Positions 15,808-23,531 of a DNA stretch of 32,339 nucleotides are shown one piece after another (positions within the stretch are counted from its first letter, which is position 1; each line of letters begins with the position of its first letter). Below the pieces are notes generated by a model. It was not told where the DNA came from. It made no database searches and saw nothing but the letters and a program-made list of their open reading frames with translations. Position numbers and translations under genes: made by a program. Source of the DNA: Bacteroides sp. (lineage in GTDB: Bacteria > Bacteroidota > Bacteroidia > Bacteroidales > Bacteroidaceae); assembly GCA_017621035.1 (NCBI GenBank), contig JAGATY010000012.1, positions 1 through 32,339 of the forward strand. The letters are read 5' to 3'.

Positions 15808-16641
15808 TTACTCGAAACTACGCAACAGTTTGATTTCTTCTGCCCAGAGCGTTTCGTCGGGTGTTTCCAGAATGATGGGCATGTCATTGAAACGTTCGTC
15901 TTTCATGAAGCGTTGGAAGAAAGAGAGGTCAATCAATCCCTTTCCAATGCTGTCATGGCGGTCAACACGGGTAGCCAAGGCTTTCTTGGAGTCGTTCAGG
16001 TGGATGGCACGCAGGTAACCGAAGCCAACCGATGCACCAAACTCTTCCAACACCTTGTCGTAGTTGTTCACCAGGTCGTAACCGGCAGTGTAGGTGTGAC
16101 AAGTGTCCAGACAGACACCTACGCGCGACTTATCATTCACGTGGTCGATGATGTATTTCAAGTGCCAGAACTCATTTCCCACGTTACTGCCCTGTCCGGC
16201 AGTGTTTTCAATCACGGCTGTCACGCCACTAGTGCGTTGCAGCACCATATTGATGGACTCTGCAATGCGTTCCAGGCAGATTTCCAACGGTATTTTGTTC
16301 AGATGGCTACCAGGATGGAAGTTCAGTAGTTTAAGACCCAACTGTTCGCAGCGTTGCATCTCGTCCAGAAAGGCCAAGCGACTTTTAGCCAGCCCTTCTG
16401 CCTCGGGATGCCCCAGGTTTATCAGATAACTGTCGTGCGGAAGTATGTATTGAGGCAGCAACTCATACTTTTCGCAGTTCTCCTTGAAGCGTTTGATACT
16501 CTCTGCCGGCAGAGGTTTGCTTACCCACTGACGTTGGTTCTTGGTGAACAGAGCAAAAGCGTTTGCTCCGATTTCGTTGGCATGTACGGGAGCCAATTCT
16601 ACCCCTCCACTTGCCGATACGTGTGCGCCTATGTATTTCAT
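15808..16641 (-). CDS. nfo: Endonuclease IV (AP endonuclease)
   Basis: A 277-residue AP-endonuclease of the Nfo family, which cleaves 5' of abasic sites in base-excision repair using three zinc ions. The TIM-barrel metal ligands are all found: His69, His109 (NFHPGSH), Glu145 (IENTAGQG), Asp179 and His182 (CLDTCHTY), His214 (HLNDSK), Asp227 and His229 (RVDRHDSIG) and Glu259 (ILETPDE). Length equals the E. coli enzyme (285) within a few residues. The start [13 protein letters not shown] is the family's typical N-terminus. It has its own -7 box at 16680-16687 and may carry the TonB receptor as a downstream gene. Confidence 0.96.
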   Translation of the reverse strand: MKYIGAHVSASGGVELAPVHANEIGANAFALFTKNQRQWVSKPLPAESIKRFKENCEKYELLPQYILPHDSYLINLGHPEAEGLAKSRLAFLDEMQRCEQLGLKLLNFHPGSHLNKIPLEICLERIAESINMVLQRTSGVTAVIENTAGQGSNVGNEFWHLKYIIDHVNDKSRVGVCLDTCHTYTAGYDLVNNYDKVLEEFGASVGFGYLRAIHLNDSKKALATRVDRHDSIGKGLIDLSFFQRFMKDERFNDMPIILETPDETLWAEEIKLLRSFE

Positions 16642-16679
16642 ATCTTATGTATTTACGTGTTAAATGCTATTTTCACGCA

Positions 16680-16687
16680 CAAAGATA
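16680..16687 (-). promoter_or_regulatory. -7 box (TATCTTTG) upstream of nfo
   Basis: On the minus strand TATCTTTG matches the Bacteroidetes -7 consensus, 38 bases before the nfo ATG. The expected -33 TTG is not clear, so only half of the promoter is supported. Confidence 0.5.
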
Positions 16688-16718
16688 AAAGTTATTTCCA
16701 CACGCGCATACTTTTTGC

Positions 16719-17201
16719 CTACAAGAATGTGCTTGCACCGAGAAAATCTGACTGATTGGTAACGTTACGCACCCGTAACAAACGGCCGTTTGGGGTGTAG
16801 ATGAGTTGCATCTGTGTGTCCAGATTCTGTTCTCCAACCGTTACCGACACCAGGGGCTGCCAATGTGGGAACTCCACCCATACCACGTCCAGCACCTGCC
16901 ACGAAGCATACTCACCGGCGGCAAAAGCATTGTAAACGGCCGAGGGGACTTCATCCATCACCTGCCAGTCGGTCTGTTTCATCACCCACCTACCCGAATC
17001 GGTAAACCAAATCCTGACATCGAAACCATCGAACGGAAAATCGGCCACATAGTAGGCCTCATCGTGCGACCAAGCTACCCCATCGGCCTGCGGATAGAGG
17101 GCTTTTAGCGAGTCTTGTACGGCAACAGGTGCCCAATCGGCTCTGCAAAGCTGCGGCAAAGTCATGCAAAACAGCAGCAAAAAAGTCTGTAATTGTTTCA
17201 T
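16719..17201 (-). CDS. Exported PepSY-like (DUF2874-type) protein
   Basis: A 160-residue periplasmic protein. From ATG 17201 (MKQLQTFLLLFCMTLPQLCRA) there is a clear signal peptide; an ATG three codons upstream (17210) is possible. The mature part holds two PepSY-like segments: LKALYPQADGVAWSHDEAYYVADF, with WFTDSGRWVMKQTDW, then AFAAGEYASWQVLDVVWVEF with a strand-rich end. This arrangement is common in Bacteroides proteins labelled PepSY-like or beta-lactamase-inhibitor-like. Function is unknown. It lies upstream of nfo on the same strand but with a 77-base gap containing a promoter box. Confidence 0.7.
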   Translation of the reverse strand: MKQLQTFLLLFCMTLPQLCRADWAPVAVQDSLKALYPQADGVAWSHDEAYYVADFPFDGFDVRIWFTDSGRWVMKQTDWQVMDEVPSAVYNAFAAGEYASWQVLDVVWVEFPHWQPLVSVTVGEQNLDTQMQLIYTPNGRLLRVRNVTNQSDFLGASTFL

Positions 17202-17232
17202 AATACCCATTTTCTACTCATAACAAGGCAGA

Positions 17233-17480
17233 AAGGAAAAAGATTGAGGGGTTTTGAGTCAAAAGTGAGGCTTTTTGAGTGAAAACAGAGGGCTTTTTCG
17301 CTTTACAACCGCTCGTTCTTCCTCCCTCATTTTTCATTCTTCAATCAAAACAGCCCTCACCGAGCTCAGTAACACCGAGGGTTTTGGCCGAAACAGTGGG
17401 ACTTTTGAGCAAAACAGTGAGGGTTTTGAGCGTAATACCGAGCGTTTTTGAGCGTTTTTGAGCGTTTTTTGAGGGTTTTG
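17233..17480. repeat. Intergenic array of the 21-bp repeat family
   Basis: The best units are at 17369-17389, 17390-17410, 17411-17431 (21 bases each) and 17432-17453 (22 bases), with core AACANYGAGGGTTTTGAGC on the plus strand. Shortened units (GTTTTTGAGC and GAGGGTTTTG) follow to about 17480, and looser ones (GAGGGGTTTTGAG, GAGGCTTTTTGAG) precede from about 17245. No convincing gene is present between 17211 and 17770. Confidence 0.75.
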
Positions 17481-17564
17481 AAGGTAAAAATGGGGCGAAA
17501 ACGAGCGGAGAGTCTAAAAGAAAAAAACATTTAATATTGATAATCAAACGGTTAACAATCAAAC

Positions 17565-17699
17565 GTAACATTGTAACATTGTAACATGGGGTGTCTTTTT
17601 CGTTATAACCCCTACTATAATTCCAATTTAGATAATTATAAATATCTTTTACTGTATATATGTGTTTGCAGAAAAGACTACCGATGTTACAATGTTACA
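17565..17699. repeat. 16-bp inverted repeat upstream of the SDR gene, with 8-bp direct repeats
   Basis: TGTAACATTGTAACAT at 17572-17587 has its exact reverse complement ATGTTACAATGTTACA at 17684-17699, with 96 bases between. The left arm also contains three consecutive 8-base units (GTAACATT, GTAACATT, GTAACATG) from 17565. The arms flank A/T-rich DNA and end 41 bases before the SDR -7 box. Confidence 0.75.
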
Positions 17700-17739
17700 C
17701 TTAGAAAAATCTCGTAGTTCCCACAAACAAAAAAAGCCT

Positions 17740-17747
17740 TATATTTG
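17740..17747 (+). promoter_or_regulatory. -7 box (TATATTTG) of the SDR gene
   Basis: TATATTTG followed by CG is a full match to TAnnTTTG, 23 bases before the ATG at 17771. The -33 element is weak (GTTC at the expected distance). Confidence 0.55.
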
Positions 17748-17770
17748 CGCGAAATTAACGATTGGATGAA

Positions 17771-18496
17771 ATGAAAAAAGCCATCATCATAGGAGCCACA
17801 TCGGGCATAGGCAGAGAGGTTGCGCTGCTTCTGATTGAAAGAGGCTGGCAGATAGGAGTTGCCGGACGCAGAGAAGAGGCATTGCTAAGGCTGCAAACCA
17901 TTGCTCCTGAGCGAGTATTCCCTGCCGTAATAGACATTACTCGGGTAGAAGCGGCCGAGCAACTGGAAGCCCTTATAAATAAGGTGGGAGGCATGGATTT
18001 GTATTTCCATAGTTCAGGCATCGGCAGCCAAAATGCAGAGTTGAAACCGGATATCGAACTGAATACGGCACGCACCAACGTGGAGGGATTCATTCGTATG
18101 GTGGCAACTGCCTTCAACTTCTTCAAAAGGCAGGGAGGTGGCCACATTGCCGTCATCAGTTCCATTGCAGGCACCAAAGGCATCGGAGTTGCACCGGCCT
18201 ACTCGGCCACCAAACGCTTTCAAAACACTTACATCGATGCGTTGGCACAGCTGTCGCGCCTGCAAAAGCTGAACATCCGCTTCACAGACATCCGTCCGGG
18301 ATTCGTTGCTACCGACCTTTTGGGCGACCGCAACTACCCCATGCTGATGAAAACAGCCCCTGTTGCCAAAGACATCGTGCAATCGCTGCAAAAGAAACGG
18401 CGAATACGCATCATTGACGGACGCTATCGGCTGCTAGTCTTCTTCTGGCGACTGATTCCCCGCTGGTTGTGGGAACGACTGCCGGTGAAGAACTGA
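17771..18496 (+). CDS. Short-chain dehydrogenase/reductase (SDR) family oxidoreductase
   Basis: A 241-residue classical SDR with an NAD(P)-binding Rossmann fold. The N-terminus has the glycine motif IIIGATSGIGRE (residues 5-16); the catalytic Ser is in VISSIAG and the Tyr-Lys pair in AYSATKRF. The C-terminal part ends in a basic and aromatic segment (LLVFFWRLIPRWLWERL) that could contact the membrane. An in-frame TTG three codons upstream is rejected in favour of the ATG. The substrate cannot be told from the sequence. The lytic transglycosylase follows after about 110 bases. Confidence 0.88.
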   Translation: MKKAIIIGATSGIGREVALLLIERGWQIGVAGRREEALLRLQTIAPERVFPAVIDITRVEAAEQLEALINKVGGMDLYFHSSGIGSQNAELKPDIELNTARTNVEGFIRMVATAFNFFKRQGGGHIAVISSIAGTKGIGVAPAYSATKRFQNTYIDALAQLSRLQKLNIRFTDIRPGFVATDLLGDRNYPMLMKTAPVAKDIVQSLQKKRRIRIIDGRYRLLVFFWRLIPRWLWERLPVKN

Positions 18497-18606
18497 AAAA
18501 TGATGAAAATGAAAAGCCTCTCCCTACCCCTCTACGGAAGGAGAGGGAACTGAGATGCCCCATACAACTAATAACTGATAACTCATAACTGATAAACTCA
18601 TCAATA

Positions 18607-19587
18607 ATGAACAAACATAGAAAACAACTGCTTGCAACAGCCCTCATAGGCTTCGGAATAGGTATTTTCACTCCGTTTCTCATCAGTAACAGCACGCTCG
18701 ACCCTACACAACAGTCGGTTAAAAGCGAAGTTCCCTACTGTGTGAAGCCACTAACCGTCCCCGACAAAGCCACTTTTGCCGGAGAAACCATCGAATTGAA
18801 CCGATATGACCTGCGAGAACGCATGGACAGAGAACTGATGTCGTTCACTTACATGCACTCTACCACCATGTTGACCATCAAACGTGCCAATAGATACTTT
18901 CCCATCATTGAACCGATACTGAAAGAAGCCGGAATTCCGGACGATTTCAAATATTTGGCTGCCATTGAAAGCAATCTGAACCCACTTGCCAAATCGCCTG
19001 CCGGAGCTGTTGGCATGTGGCAGTTTATGCAAGCCACAGGCAGGCAGTATGGACTGGAAGTAAACAGATATATTGACGAACGTTACCACGTAGAGAAAGA
19101 GACACGTGCCGCTTGCAAGTATCTGAAAGAGGCTTATGAGAAGTACGGCAACTGGTTGAGCGTGGCTGCCGCTTACAATGCCGGACAAGCCCGCATCAGC
19201 AGTCAGTTGCAGCGTCAGCAAGTGGACAAAGCCATTGACCTTTGGCTGGTAGAAGAAACCGCCCGCTACATGTTTCGCCTACTGGCCGCCAAAGCCGTCA
19301 TCAGCAACCCGCAACAGTATGGTTTTCTGCTTACACGTGAGCAACTCTACCCCACTCTCTCCTACCGGGAAATCAGTATCAACACAGGTATCGCCAATTT
19401 GGCCGACTATGCACAAGAAAAAGGCGTCACTTATGCTCAGCTGAAAGATGCCAATCCCTGGATAAGAGACACACTGCTGATGAATAAAAGCGGACGAACC
19501 TACGTCATAAAGATACCTACCCGCGAAAGTCTATATTACAACCCCAAGAAAACGATTCCGCACAACCGTCAATGGGTAATTGACTGA
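18607..19587 (+). CDS. Lytic transglycosylase (SLT/MltD-type)
   Basis: A 326-residue murein hydrolase anchored or exported by an N-terminal hydrophobic segment (residues 9-27). The SLT domain spans about 95-215: the catalytic glutamate is Glu121 in AAIESNLNP, followed by AVGMWQFMQATG and AAAYNAG, the three family motifs. It cleaves peptidoglycan glycan strands with formation of 1,6-anhydro-MurNAc. The C-terminal 80 residues (SINTGIANLADYAQEKGVTYAQLKDANPWIR) look like one degenerate LysM-like module. The preceding 100 bases contain only short AACTGATAA repeats. Confidence 0.9.
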   Translation: MNKHRKQLLATALIGFGIGIFTPFLISNSTLDPTQQSVKSEVPYCVKPLTVPDKATFAGETIELNRYDLRERMDRELMSFTYMHSTTMLTIKRANRYFPIIEPILKEAGIPDDFKYLAAIESNLNPLAKSPAGAVGMWQFMQATGRQYGLEVNRYIDERYHVEKETRAACKYLKEAYEKYGNWLSVAAAYNAGQARISSQLQRQQVDKAIDLWLVEETARYMFRLLAAKAVISNPQQYGFLLTREQLYPTLSYREISINTGIANLADYAQEKGVTYAQLKDANPWIRDTLLMNKSGRTYVIKIPTRESLYYNPKKTIPHNRQWVID

Positions 19588-19620
19588 GAGGTTACCTTAA
19601 CAAACTTTCAAAGCGTTTGT

Positions 19621-20109
19621 TCAGGCTATAATCCGGCTCTTTCCAACCTCCGACAACAGTCTATCGGGAGAGGGTGCAAGGGCATATCCCTCTAACTGGA
19701 AGTAATCTTGCAACTCGTGTAGCTGGGTGATGCAGTTGTTTCCACGCATCCAGCCCTCTTTGGGCGCACGCATGTAGACAAAGAACGACTCCTCGCCCTC
19801 ACTTTTGAGTAGCGCAATGGAAGGAGCTACCCAATCGTCATCCGGGAACTCCGTCTTGTTCTTTTCCTCCTTTCTGACGTTATAAAGCTTCAGACACGGA
19901 GTTTCATAATAGGGATGTTCAGCTACCAGGAACCCGATAGCCAACAATAGAGAGGTGGAAAGCGTAACACCGGAGAGTTGAACCATCGGGACAACCTTTT
20001 CGGTATCGTCCAACTCCCTTACTACACAAGTACCATCGGCATTTACAGCCAAAACCTGCGCCAAATGCTTGTCACACTCAACAATGTGCGATTTTTTGTA
20101 CTTTCTCAT
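19621..20109 (-). CDS. Hypothetical protein, 162 residues
   Basis: Not recognised. The protein has no signal peptide or membrane helix when started at 20109 (MRKYKKSHIVECD); AGGAG lies 8 bases upstream of this ATG, whereas ATG 20115 is too close and the ATG at 20217 lies inside a terminator. The sequence begins basic, has a mixed alpha/beta middle (VVPMVQLSGVTLSTSLLLAIGFLV) and an acidic loop (EFPDDDW), and ends in HELQDYFQLEGYALAPSPDRL. It is convergent with the lytic transglycosylase, 33 bases away. Confidence 0.6.
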   Translation of the reverse strand: MRKYKKSHIVECDKHLAQVLAVNADGTCVVRELDDTEKVVPMVQLSGVTLSTSLLLAIGFLVAEHPYYETPCLKLYNVRKEEKNKTEFPDDDWVAPSIALLKSEGEESFFVYMRAPKEGWMRGNNCITQLHELQDYFQLEGYALAPSPDRLLSEVGKSRIIA

Positions 20110-20204
20110 ACGCATTTCTCCTTCTGTTATAAACTCTTTTGAAGAAGAAACAAACAAAACATTCGATTGTTTACCCCGGTAAGCGGCACATAGCATAAAG
20201 AGAC

Positions 20205-20243
20205 AAAAAAAGACCATCGGTATGTTTCCGACAGTCTTTTTTT
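20205..20243. terminator. Bidirectional intrinsic terminator after the histone-like gene
   Basis: Seven A's and GACCATCGG (20205-20220), a 7-base loop, then CCGACAGTC and seven T's (20228-20243) make a stem with two G-T pairs and T runs on both strands. It lies 22 bases beyond the stop codon of the histone-like gene (minus strand). Confidence 0.8.
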
Positions 20244-20265
20244 ATCCCTTACTGAGGCTTGCAAT

Positions 20266-20439
20266 TTATTTTGCAGCTTCCAATGATGCCTTGCGGAATT
20301 CTTTCATTGCCTTTTCGATAGCCAAAGAAGCCTTACGTGCACGAGTACCGGCAGCCTTGTTACCATTTTCCAACTGTGCTTTCGCATCTTTTTCAAACGC
20401 TGCATACAATTCAGCAACTTTCTCAACTAATTCTTTCAT
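20266..20439 (-). CDS. Histone H1-like DNA-binding protein (Hc1 family)
   Basis: A 57-residue protein read on the minus strand from ATG 20439 to TAA at 20266. It starts MKELVEKVAELYAAFEKD, has the family block ENGNKAAGTRARKAS in the middle and ends FRKASLEAAK. This matches the short Hc1/histone-H1-like proteins found throughout Bacteroidetes, thought to bind and compact DNA; it lacks a long Lys/Ala tail. It has its own -7 box (20476-20483) and a terminator, so it is a single-gene unit. Confidence 0.88.
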   Translation of the reverse strand: MKELVEKVAELYAAFEKDAKAQLENGNKAAGTRARKASLAIEKAMKEFRKASLEAAK

Positions 20440-20475
20440 AATCCTTTTTAAATTACTTTGTTAATAATGTTTCCG

Positions 20476-20483
20476 CAAAAATA
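20476..20483 (-). promoter_or_regulatory. -7 box (TATTTTTG) of the histone-like gene
   Basis: On the minus strand TATTTTTG followed by CGG matches the Bacteroidetes -7 box, 36 bases before the ATG at 20439. No convincing TTG lies at -33. Confidence 0.5.
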
Positions 20484-20550
20484 CATTCTTTCTTGAAATA
20501 AATACAGAAAAATGGTATTTTTTTTGAAATCAATAGCAAAATAGCTCTTT

Positions 20551-20585
20551 TTTGTGCCCCATAAGGGCTATTTTCTTTATTTTTG
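20551..20585 (+). promoter_or_regulatory. Promoter of the AlbA-type gene, nearly leaderless
   Basis: TTTG at 20551-20554 and TATTTTTG at 20578-20585 are 23 bases apart, slightly long for the -33/-7 arrangement. Transcription would begin within a few bases of the ATG at 20591, giving little or no leader. Confidence 0.5.
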
Positions 20586-20590
20586 CAAGC

Positions 20591-21235
20591 ATGAAAGCAG
20601 TAACAGACAGCGAATACATACATAGCCTCATTGCTGAAGGCGAACACCAGCAGCAAGATTTTAAATTTGAGATTTCTGATGCCAGAAAGATTGCAAAGAC
20701 ACTTTCAGCCTTTGCCAATACCGACGGAGGAAGGTTGCTCATCGGCGTGAAAGACAACGGCAAGATTGCAGGCGTTCGCTCGGACGAAGAGCAATACATG
20801 ATTGAAGCGGCAGCCTCATCGTTCTGTTTCCCGGAGGTCTCGTTCCGGATGAAGACTTATCTGGCTGATGGGCGAAGTGTGTTGTTGGTTGAGGTGGACG
20901 AAAGCCTCCAAAAACCTATCTATGCCAAAGATGAGAGCGGAAAACTGCTGGCTTACTTACGCATCAAAGACGAAAACATCTTGGCAACTCCTGTACATCT
21001 GCGGGTTTGGCAACAAAGTGGTAGCAATCAAGGTGAATTCATCGAATACACCGAGCGTGAACAGTTGTTGCTGGACTTGCTACAAAAGAATTCCCTGCTC
21101 TCACTGAACCAATATTGTCGATTGGCCAAACTATCGCGCAAGGCTGCAGAACATTTGTTGGCTAAATTCATCCGCTACGACATTGTTGAGCCTGTATTCG
21201 AGGGACACAAATTTCATTTCAGACTAAAAGAATAA
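20591..21235 (+). CDS. AlbA/Schlafen-type putative DNA-binding protein with winged-helix tail
   Basis: A 214-residue protein with an N-terminal AlbA_2 (Schlafen AlbA) domain: GEHQQQDFKFEISDARKIAK then LSAFANTDGGRLLIGVKDNG and IAGV, residues about 13-70. Proteins of this type bind nucleic acid and are often called putative transcriptional regulators. The C-terminal 65 residues (EREQLLLDLLQKNSLLS, then LSRKAAEHLLAKFIRYDIVEP) look like a winged helix-turn-helix. An upstream in-frame start at 20552 lies within the promoter, so ATG 20591 is used. The AGCS symporter follows after 33 bases, and the two may be co-transcribed. Confidence 0.8.
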   Translation: MKAVTDSEYIHSLIAEGEHQQQDFKFEISDARKIAKTLSAFANTDGGRLLIGVKDNGKIAGVRSDEEQYMIEAAASSFCFPEVSFRMKTYLADGRSVLLVEVDESLQKPIYAKDESGKLLAYLRIKDENILATPVHLRVWQQSGSNQGEFIEYTEREQLLLDLLQKNSLLSLNQYCRLAKLSRKAAEHLLAKFIRYDIVEPVFEGHKFHFRLKE

Positions 21236-21268
21236 GAGAGAAACTAACTATAAATAAACAGAAGCAAT

Positions 21269-22657
21269 ATGGAAATAATCACATTGGTCAACGATGTCCT
21301 CTGGACATACATCTTAATTGCCGTCCTACTGGGATGTGCCGCTTGGTTTACTTGGAAAACACGCTTCGTACAGTTCAGAATGTTCGGAGAAATGGTACGT
21401 TTGTTGGGCGATTCCGGAGGTAAGGGCAAGGATGGAGAAAAACATATATCTTCTTTTCAGGCCTATATCATTTCCATTGCCGGACGAGTAGGCACAGGAA
21501 ACTTGGCCGGAGTGGCTACAGCCATTGCTATTGGTGGCCCCGGAGCGGTATTCTGGATGTGGGTGATTGCCTTGTTCGGAGCAGCAAGTGCCTTCGTAGA
21601 ATCTACTTTGGCACAGCTCTACAAAGTGAAAGGAAAAGACTCTTTCATCGGTGGCCCGGCCTACTACATGCAACAGGGATTGAAGAAGCCCTGGATGGGA
21701 GCCTTGTTTGCCGTGCTATTGATTCTGACTTTTGGCTTTGCCTTCAACTCGGTGCAAAGCAACACCATCTGTGCAGCCTTCGAGAGTGCCTTTGGTTTCG
21801 ATACTACCACTACCGGCATCTACATTACCGTGGCAACACTGATTATCATTTTTGGCGGTGTGCAGCGTATTGCTCACGTCAGCAGTCTTATCGTCCCCAT
21901 CATGGCAGTAGGCTACGTGGGATTGGCACTGGTAGTCATTGTGATGAACATTACCGAGCTACCCAACGTGTTTGCACTGATTTTTAGTCACGCTTTTGGA
22001 TGGGAGCAGGTGTTTGGAGGCGGCATCGGTGCGGCCATGCTTCAAGGTATCCGAAGAGGATTGTACAGCAACGAGGCCGGTATGGGTTCGGCACCAAACG
22101 TTGCGGCTACGGCACAAACCAGCCATCCGGTGAAGCAGGGATTGATTCAGACACTGAGTGTGTTTACCGACACCTTACTTATATGTAGCTGCACAGCCTT
22201 CATCATTCTGTTCAGTGGTGCCCCATTGGATGGTAGTGCCAACGGTGTACAGCTCACCCAACTGGCACTTAGCAATGAGATTGGCTCGTGGGGAAGTGTG
22301 TTTGTGGCCATCACGTTGTTCTTCTTTGCCTACAGCAGTATTCTTGGAAACTATTACTACGGGGAGAGCAACGTCCGCTACCTCTTCTCCGGCAAATGGG
22401 CACTGTTCATCTATCGCTGCCTGGTAGGATTCATGGTGATGTTCGGCGCATTGGCTTCACTGGATTTGGCATGGAGCCTGGCAGACATCACAATGGGACT
22501 CATGGCACTCTGCAACCTGATAGCCATCACATTGTTGGGGAAATATGCGTTCAAACTGCTGGATGACTACCGCACGCAGAAACGTGCCGGCATCAAAGAC
22601 CCCGTATTTACCAAAGAGCGATTGCCGGAAGTGGAAAAAGAGGTTGAATGCTGGTAA
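21269..22657 (+). CDS. Sodium:alanine/glycine symporter (AGCS family)
   Basis: A 462-residue membrane transporter with about 11 hydrophobic segments. The AGCS signature lies near residues 75-100 (VGTGNLAGVATAIAIGGPGAVFWMW), and the later GIRRGLYSNEAGMGSAPN block is the other family hallmark. It imports alanine or glycine with sodium. The C-terminal 30 residues are cytoplasmic and charged. It follows the AlbA-type protein by 33 bases; the next gene has its own promoter. Confidence 0.93.
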   Translation: MEIITLVNDVLWTYILIAVLLGCAAWFTWKTRFVQFRMFGEMVRLLGDSGGKGKDGEKHISSFQAYIISIAGRVGTGNLAGVATAIAIGGPGAVFWMWVIALFGAASAFVESTLAQLYKVKGKDSFIGGPAYYMQQGLKKPWMGALFAVLLILTFGFAFNSVQSNTICAAFESAFGFDTTTTGIYITVATLIIIFGGVQRIAHVSSLIVPIMAVGYVGLALVVIVMNITELPNVFALIFSHAFGWEQVFGGGIGAAMLQGIRRGLYSNEAGMGSAPNVAATAQTSHPVKQGLIQTLSVFTDTLLICSCTAFIILFSGAPLDGSANGVQLTQLALSNEIGSWGSVFVAITLFFFAYSSILGNYYYGESNVRYLFSGKWALFIYRCLVGFMVMFGALASLDLAWSLADITMGLMALCNLIAITLLGKYAFKLLDDYRTQKRAGIKDPVFTKERLPEVEKEVECW

Positions 22658-22693
22658 AAGAGACCTCATTTCTGATTTATGACTCATAAATTG

Positions 22694-22724
22694 TTGGTGC
22701 AAAACGGGTTATTTCGTATTTTTG
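22694..22724 (+). promoter_or_regulatory. Bacteroidetes promoter (TTG-N20-TATTTTTG)
   Basis: TTG at 22694-22696, a 20-base spacer and TATTTTTG at 22717-22724, followed by CACC. It drives the gene at 22787 with a leader of about 55 bases. Confidence 0.7.
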
Positions 22725-22786
22725 CACCGCTTTAAGCGAACAACACTAAAAACATCATTCATAAATTACATTTCATAGTTCAAAAC

Positions 22787-23416
22787 ATGGGTATATTTTC
22801 TAAACTTTTGGGTAAGAAAGGCGAAGAGGTCTCTTCCAAGAATGTAGAAGACTTCGTTTCGCTTACACGTGTATATTTCCAATCGGTTATTGCCGCTAAT
22901 TTGGGCATCACCAACATTCGTTTCGTACCGGATGTTGCCAACTTCAAGCGCCTGTTCAAGGTTCCTACCCAAGGAGGAAGACTGGGCATTGGCGAGAAAA
23001 CTGCCAGCCGCAAGATGTTGATGCAGGATTACGGCTTGAGCGAGGGCTTCTTCAAAGAGATTGACAACTCCATCAAGAAGAACTGCCGCACACAGAACGA
23101 TGTACAAGCCTACCTCTTCATGTACCAAGGCTTCTCCAACGACTTGATGATGCTGATGGGAAACCTGATGCAGTGGAAGTTCCGCATGCCCTCCATCTTC
23201 AAAGGAGCATTGCGTGCCATGACAGAGAAGACCGTGCACGAAGTGTGCACCAAGCCGGTGTGGAAGAAAGATGACGTACACAAAACAGCCATGGCCGTGC
23301 GTCAATACAAAGAGCGCTTGGGTTATTCTGAGCAATGGATGACCGAATATGTCTACAACATCGTGATGCTGGCCAAGAAAGAGCCGAAGAAGAAAGCTGA
23401 AGACAACAAGAAGTAA
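22787..23416 (+). CDS. Conserved hypothetical protein, 209 residues
   Basis: Not assigned to a function. The protein is soluble and mostly helical, with a basic N-terminus (MGIFSKLLGKKGEE), several phenylalanine-rich helices (FMYQGFSNDLMMLMGNLMQWKF) and a lysine-rich tail (KKEPKKKAEDNKK). No signal peptide, membrane segment or catalytic motif is visible. It has a well-formed promoter 60 bases upstream and is followed by a long hairpin at 23440, so it is probably a single-gene transcript. Confidence 0.7.
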   Translation: MGIFSKLLGKKGEEVSSKNVEDFVSLTRVYFQSVIAANLGITNIRFVPDVANFKRLFKVPTQGGRLGIGEKTASRKMLMQDYGLSEGFFKEIDNSIKKNCRTQNDVQAYLFMYQGFSNDLMMLMGNLMQWKFRMPSIFKGALRAMTEKTVHEVCTKPVWKKDDVHKTAMAVRQYKERLGYSEQWMTEYVYNIVMLAKKEPKKKAEDNKK

Positions 23417-23439
23417 GACGATAGCTTCCCCTCATTTCC

Positions 23440-23512
23440 AAACGATTTATCATTAGCCGGCGCCGGCAACCTCTTTCAGCATAGCGCAGAAACAGTTAAT
23501 GATAAATCGTTT
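23440..23512. repeat. 16-bp perfect inverted repeat, possible terminator or structured RNA
   Basis: AAACGATTTATCATTA at 23440-23455 pairs exactly with TAATGATAAATCGTTT at 23497-23512. The 41-base loop begins with the 12-bp palindrome GCCGGCGCCGGC (23456-23467). The plus-strand run CCTATTTTTCC follows, so it could end the preceding transcript, although the loop is unusually large. Confidence 0.75.
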
Positions 23513-23531
23513 CCTATTTTTCCTTCCCCTG

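Noticed and set aside
17279-17571. Short open frames over the 21-bp intergenic repeats
   Set aside because: Translated repeats only, no start signals and no similarity to known proteins.
19599-19621. AACAAAC/GTTTGTT hairpin between convergent genes as terminator
   Set aside because: Stem of only 7 bp without a T run on either strand; too weak to call.
20222-20464. 80-residue plus-strand frame
   Set aside because: It is the antisense of the histone-H1-like gene read on the minus strand.
23499-23531. Earlier start for the UDG-like protein
   Set aside because: It lies inside the arm of a perfect inverted repeat, and the family-like start is at 23532.
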